From contig CAZKCG010000004.1 of the NCBI GenBank assembly GCA_964551445.1, positions 124,001 through 188,000 of the forward strand: 64,000 nucleotides of DNA, read 5' to 3'. This stretch comes from DAOPXV01 sp964551445 (GTDB lineage: Bacteria > Muiribacteriota > UBA9980). The translations under genes were made by a program, and so were the position numbers. Positions 60,462 through 64,000 of this stretch are shown one piece after another. Within the stretch, counting starts at the first letter, position 1. Each line of letters opens with the position of its first letter. Below the pieces are notes generated by a model. That model was not told the DNA's origin and ran no database searches. It saw only the letters and a list, made by a program, of their open reading frames with translations.

Positions 60462-61739
60462 TTATTTTTTCAACGCGTTTTTTATATATCCGGCAATGCC
60501 CGCGGTATCAACGTTAGCCTGTTCGTGCGCCGCCAGATTTTTTACTGCCGCGCATCCGGCTTTTATCTCGTTCTCGCCTACGACGACGGCGAATCTCGCG
60601 CCTATCTTTTCGGCGTCCTTGAAGTGGTTCCCCATCTTCTTTTCAGAGACGGCCATCTGCGCTGAGATACCTTCGGCCCGAAGTTCCGTTAGAAGCTTGA
60701 AGCAATGGTCGGCCTCATTCTTCGAGAAAGGTATGACATAAACGTCATTGCCGTAATTTAACTTAAGGTCTATATTATGATTTTTGACAGCCAGCATGAC
60801 CCTTTCGAGCCCCATGCCGAATCCTATCGAAGGGGTCTTAGGCCCGCCGAGTTCTGAAACCAGATTATCGTAGCGCCCGCCGCCGCCTAACGCGTCCTGG
60901 GCGCCGAGATGTTTCGAAGTTACCTCGAAAGCCGTCTTCGTGTAATAATCAAGGCCGCGCACGAGGCTTTTGTCGTGTATGAAGGGAATTTCTATCGAAG
61001 ATAGAACGCATTTTACTTTTTCGAAATGGTCGCCGCATGACTTACAAAGAAGGTCTGACATAAAAGGAGCGTTCTTCGAACATTCTTTACATTCAGGCAC
61101 TTTGCAATCATATATCCTGAGAGGATTTACCGTCAGGCGTTCGTTACACTCCGAACATAATTTATCTTTCATTTCCGAAAAATATTCTATGGCCTTTTCT
61201 TTGAAAACCGGCCTGCATTCAGGGCATCCTATCGAATTAAGTTTTACGCTCAATTCGGAAAGGCCCAGGTTTTTCAGGATCATATATAATATTTGAATTA
61301 CTTCCGCGTCTATATAAGGCGAATCGGTCCCGAAACACTCGACGCCAAATTGATGGAACTGGCGGAGCCTTCCTTTTTGAGGCCTTTCGTAGCGGTACAT
61401 CGGCCCGATGTAAAAACATTTAAAAACGGGAAGAGCGGCCTGTAACAGATTATGTTCGACTACCGCACGTACTACGCCGGCGGTTCCTTCAGGGCGCATG
61501 GTCATTGACCGTTCGCCCTTATCGTTGAATGTGTACATCTCTTTTTTGACGATATCGGTCGTGTTTCCAACACCGCGAACGAAAAGTTCCGTCTTTTCAA
61601 GGATGGGCGTTCTTATCTCGCTGTAGCCGAAGATCTCCATCTCGCGGCGGATCACCGATTCTACATGATGCCACAATTTCGCTTCCGGCGCGAATATATC
61701 TTCCATTCCCTTTACCGCGGTTATCTTTTCCAAAATCAA
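60462..61739 (-). CDS. hisS: Histidyl-tRNA synthetase
   Basis: About 425 aa. Class II synthetase with KITAVKGMEDIFAPEA, TPILEKTELFVRGVG, TMRPEGTAGVVRAVVEH, YRYERPQKGRLRQFHQFGVE, and LVRGLDYYTKTAFEV, all family marks, and an anticodon domain. TTG 61739 is best placed after AGAAG; GTG 61745 and TTG 61733 are alternatives. Confidence 0.96.
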   Translation of the reverse strand: MILEKITAVKGMEDIFAPEAKLWHHVESVIRREMEIFGYSEIRTPILEKTELFVRGVGNTTDIVKKEMYTFNDKGERSMTMRPEGTAGVVRAVVEHNLLQAALPVFKCFYIGPMYRYERPQKGRLRQFHQFGVECFGTDSPYIDAEVIQILYMILKNLGLSELSVKLNSIGCPECRPVFKEKAIEYFSEMKDKLCSECNERLTVNPLRIYDCKVPECKECSKNAPFMSDLLCKSCGDHFEKVKCVLSSIEIPFIHDKSLVRGLDYYTKTAFEVTSKHLGAQDALGGGGRYDNLVSELGGPKTPSIGFGMGLERVMLAVKNHNIDLKLNYGNDVYVIPFSKNEADHCFKLLTELRAEGISAQMAVSEKKMGNHFKDAEKIGARFAVVVGENEIKAGCAAVKNLAAHEQANVDTAGIAGYIKNALKK

Positions 61740-61775
61740 GATCACTTCTCTTTCGTGAATATACGCAAAATCTGA

Positions 61776-62084
61776 TTATTTTTCTTTTTCGTCGGTGAAC
61801 CAGTATCCGCAGACGTGTTTTAAGTGCGGAAAGAAATCCGCGCCGCTTACGGGATATAAATGGCATACGTATGGCTTGTGCTGATGTATCTTACATAAAA
61901 GTTTCGGACCGGATTTGAAAAGCATGGGGCATGGAACCACGGCCTGGCAGCATTTGCCGCAGCCGAGACATTCGCCCTTTCTCGTTTTAAGGCTTTCTTT
62001 GACCTGCTCTCTTGAAAAATAGTAAACAAACCGTCTTTTGACCTGAGCTTTCAAAGAAGAAAGCACTATCCTCGCGGAATTCAT
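61776..62084 (-). CDS. YkgJ family cysteine cluster protein
   Basis: 102 aa. ECLGCGKCCQAVVPCPML then LCKIHQHKPYVCHLYP: Cys cluster of the YkgJ family, likely binding zinc or an iron-sulfur cluster. GGGGG precedes the start. Function unknown. Lies 36 bases upstream of hisS. Confidence 0.9.
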   Translation of the reverse strand: MNSARIVLSSLKAQVKRRFVYYFSREQVKESLKTRKGECLGCGKCCQAVVPCPMLFKSGPKLLCKIHQHKPYVCHLYPVSGADFFPHLKHVCGYWFTDEKEK

Positions 62085-62129
62085 AAACTAAGCCCCCACT
62101 AAAATATATTTTAAGCAGGCTCTATTATA

Positions 62130-63677
62130 TTATATATCAGTCTGATTTTCAAGTTTTTTTTGTTTTACGAAGATGTAATTTTCGGCTGAATAAAAAAGAT
62201 AAACTATGACGAACAAAAGTTCGAACGAGAAATAAGGTCCGGAAAAGAGGAAATTGACGAAGCCGAGCATGAATAGGAACGAGAGGGCAAAGCTGTAAAA
62301 GGTCGCCTGGGCGTAATTTGAGAAATAGAAAAAATTCATTCCGGGAAGAACGAAGGACATATAATAAATTTTTTTGGAGTCCATCGGGTAGAAAAAAACC
62401 GCTGCATTGTCGTGTCTGCAATTTTTTTCAACCGGTTCCAGGCAATAATTACAAAGCCCCACATGAACCGAACATTCCGCGCATCCGACCGTTCCGCAGG
62501 AACAGATCCTCGCCTCGCACCGCTCGGCCTCGCGCCTTGCCCGCCTTATGATTATCGAGAAAATTATTATCATAAGCACGTTCAAAAGGACTGCTATCAT
62601 AAAAAGCGGGTTGCTTCGCACCGGCGAGAAGAACGCGAAATAGAGGTCGCGGTCGTTCAAAAAATTAGTCCCGATAAGGATCTCCGCTGTTTTAGGTTTA
62701 AGGAAGGAATAATTCGGGATCTTATTGAAAAAACCGATCTTACCGGCGCGGTCGCCTATGATCTGCCTTGAAAGCCCGGCGAGATAGTAATAAAAATCGT
62801 TTGAATATTTTTCTTTTTCGAAGGCGCTCTTAAGGTTTGAGGCGAAATCAATTAAAAACTGGGGGCTGTAGTCGCTGCGGTATCTCATCGAGTAGAATTC
62901 ACAGGGATTTTTGAGAAATTCATTGGCCTGATCGACCGTATTTATAAGTCTTCCAAATCCGGTTGAGAAATAACAGTAAAAAACTATGAAAATGAGCCCG
63001 ATGGTGAGATTTTTATTCAGATAAGATAAATGCCGCTTTTCCCTTTCGTCGAGGTAAGGTTTTATTGATATGGAAGACGCGTCAAGGCCCAGTTCATATG
63101 CCTCATGGTTTAAAAGCCTTCTGTATTTGGCGTAAACGGAGCTGAAAAAAACGACCTGGGTAAAGATAAAGGCTATGAAAATAAAAAGCATTTTATTCAT
63201 CGTTCTCAATAATTTTTCGGGCGCCAGAAAATTTATGTATAAAATGGAGAAAAGGCCGTCGGTGCAATCGATGAATTTAAAATTGCACAGATCGATGAGA
63301 AAATTGTATAAATGGGCTTTTTCGTATTTAGGCGAGAATTTTATGGCCTCCGTTATCAGGGCCTTTGCGGTTTTATGGTCCGTGTGCATCAGCGATACGG
63401 CCTTTCTGGTCATGTGCATGGCCACGAAGGACGATTCGTGGATACCGCTTTTTTTTAGCTGGTCAGATATCGTTTCACGGGCCGATGCGATCCCGTCGGG
63501 CCTGGTTTCAACGCCCTCGAGCATTTTTTCCATATTGAGCCCGGGATAATATTTTTCGGTAGACGCGATCCGGGCGTCAAGCGAGTTAACGCTCGCAATG
63601 AAGCCGTGCGTGATAAAAAATGCGGATATAAGAACTACCGCTAATATTATAAAATATTTTTGAAAAAAAGATTTCAT
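62130..63677 (-). CDS. Membrane protein with a Cys-rich cytoplasmic loop
   Basis: 515 aa. Helix at about 9-28, a long helical soluble stretch, then several membrane helices (about 165-185, 225-245, 365-385 and four near the C-terminus). Between them lies CSCGTVGCAECSVHVGLCNY then CRHD, five or more Cys/His that could bind zinc like a small ribbon, followed by a TM cluster. No known family. It starts 45 bases after the rny terminator and continues into the ykgJ-hisS cluster. Confidence 0.75.
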   Translation of the reverse strand: MKSFFQKYFIILAVVLISAFFITHGFIASVNSLDARIASTEKYYPGLNMEKMLEGVETRPDGIASARETISDQLKKSGIHESSFVAMHMTRKAVSLMHTDHKTAKALITEAIKFSPKYEKAHLYNFLIDLCNFKFIDCTDGLFSILYINFLAPEKLLRTMNKMLFIFIAFIFTQVVFFSSVYAKYRRLLNHEAYELGLDASSISIKPYLDEREKRHLSYLNKNLTIGLIFIVFYCYFSTGFGRLINTVDQANEFLKNPCEFYSMRYRSDYSPQFLIDFASNLKSAFEKEKYSNDFYYYLAGLSRQIIGDRAGKIGFFNKIPNYSFLKPKTAEILIGTNFLNDRDLYFAFFSPVRSNPLFMIAVLLNVLMIIIFSIIIRRARREAERCEARICSCGTVGCAECSVHVGLCNYCLEPVEKNCRHDNAAVFFYPMDSKKIYYMSFVLPGMNFFYFSNYAQATFYSFALSFLFMLGFVNFLFSGPYFSFELLFVIVYLFYSAENYIFVKQKKLENQTDI

Positions 63678-63693
63678 AGTCCGGTTTTTGTTA

Positions 63694-63727
63694 AAAATAG
63701 GGGCAACTTTTAAATTGCCCCTATTTT
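63694..63727 (-). terminator. Rho-independent terminator of rny
   Basis: AAAATAGGGGCAA (63694-63706) pairs with TTGCCCCTATTTT (63715-63727), 13 bp, loop of eight, with T-rich flank on the minus transcript. Confidence 0.9.
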
Positions 63728-63761
63728 CTATTCGATGTGTTGTTTTAAGTTTTGCGCGCCG

Positions 63762-64000
63762 TTATTTCGCGTATTCTATGGCGCGGGTTTCCCTTATGAC
63801 GACGATCTTTATCTGTCCCGGGAATTCAAGCTCGTGCTCGATCTTCTGTTTTATATCGTGAGCGAGTTTAGCCGCGAGAGCGTCATCGGCGAGCTCAGGT
63901 TTTATTATAACGCGGACCTCACGGCCGGCCTGAAGGGCGTAAGCCTGGGCGACGGATTCGTGTTCGCGCGCTATTTTTTCAAGAGCGTCGATGCGTTTGA
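63762..64000 (-). CDS. rny: Ribonuclease Y, C-terminal part (partial)
   Basis: The minus strand from 64000 reads RIDALEKIAREHESVAQAYA, then LQAGREVRVIIKPELADDAL and ends GQIKIVVIRETRAIEYAK with a stop at 63762. This is the C-terminal domain of RNase Y, the membrane-bound endonuclease that starts mRNA decay in many bacteria. The KH and HD domains lie outside the window. A strong terminator follows. Confidence 0.9.
   Translation of the reverse strand, partial: KRIDALEKIAREHESVAQAYALQAGREVRVIIKPELADDALAAKLAHDIKQKIEHELEFPGQIKIVVIRETRAIEYAK

Noticed and set aside
1..64000. tRNA, rRNA, CRISPR, IS elements and phage genes.
   Set aside because: None could be supported after reading both strands; no repeat arrays, transposase motifs or tRNA-like ends were found.

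Overview
The window reads as part of the chromosome of a diderm bacterium. It encodes an LptD/OstA-type outer-membrane assembly protein, a TolC–adaptor–RND export operon, several lipoproteins with lipoboxes, many signal-peptide proteins and pseudopilins. Coding density is high, intergenic DNA is AT-rich, and no rRNA, tRNA, CRISPR array, phage or insertion sequence was found. Nickel-pincer cofactor genes, a B12-type radical SAM protein, an AMMECR1 protein and a hemerythrin suggest an anaerobe or microaerophile. The mix of genes would suit an uncultured candidate-phylum lineage, but the sequence alone does not fix the taxon.

Layout. 1-4.4 kb: two GNAT acetyltransferases, a GNAT-like fragment, a membrane-bound class III adenylate cyclase and a small membrane protein. 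4.7-8.2 kb: larE-larB-larC for the nickel-pincer nucleotide cofactor; LarC carries a 180-residue His-rich insert and an A12 tract, and no larA is nearby. 8.4-15.9 kb: secreted proteins (one HExxH peptidase-like, one clan GH-A glycosidase-like), TspO, a pilin-like protein, a bacteriohemerythrin lacking one iron ligand, and a secreted protein behind a sigma-54 type promoter. 16.3-24.6 kb: a c-type-heme sensor kinase, a B12-binding radical SAM protein, an M30-like secreted metallopeptidase, a TPR lipoprotein and an exported protein that joins LIM-like zinc fingers to a DA1-like peptidase. 24.8-33.7 kb: acetate transporter, His-tailed EamA transporter, comFB-STAS-fibronectin lipoprotein cluster, HAD acid phosphatase, tatC, histidine phosphatase and NCS2 permease. 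33.7-40.4 kb: heavy-metal RND export operon preceded by a small His/Cys-rich exported protein. 40.6-53.7 kb: YigZ, a duplicated HEAT-repeat protein, LptD, a propeller lipoprotein, a TPR protein, two pseudopilins, ScpA/ScpB, a histidine kinase and AMMECR1. 53.7-64 kb, all on the minus strand: M50 protease, an A-adding/CCA-type nucleotidyltransferase with a degenerate DHH domain, GerW/YtfJ, TpiA with an extra N-terminal domain, AspS, HisS, YkgJ, a membrane protein and the end of RNase Y.

Themes. (1) Metal handling: four His-rich proteins (LarC, the EamA transporter, the RND adaptor and the small exported protein) lie between 6 and 40.5 kb. (2) Secreted zinc peptidases: three exported HExxH proteins plus an intramembrane M50 protease. 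(3) Promoters: several near-consensus sigma-70 promoters can be read directly. At tatC, yigZ, the small His-rich gene and the HEAT gene the -10 box lies only 6-9 bases before the start codon, so leaderless mRNAs are predicted. (4) Two related intergenic repeats and one long inverted repeat punctuate the right-centre of the window.
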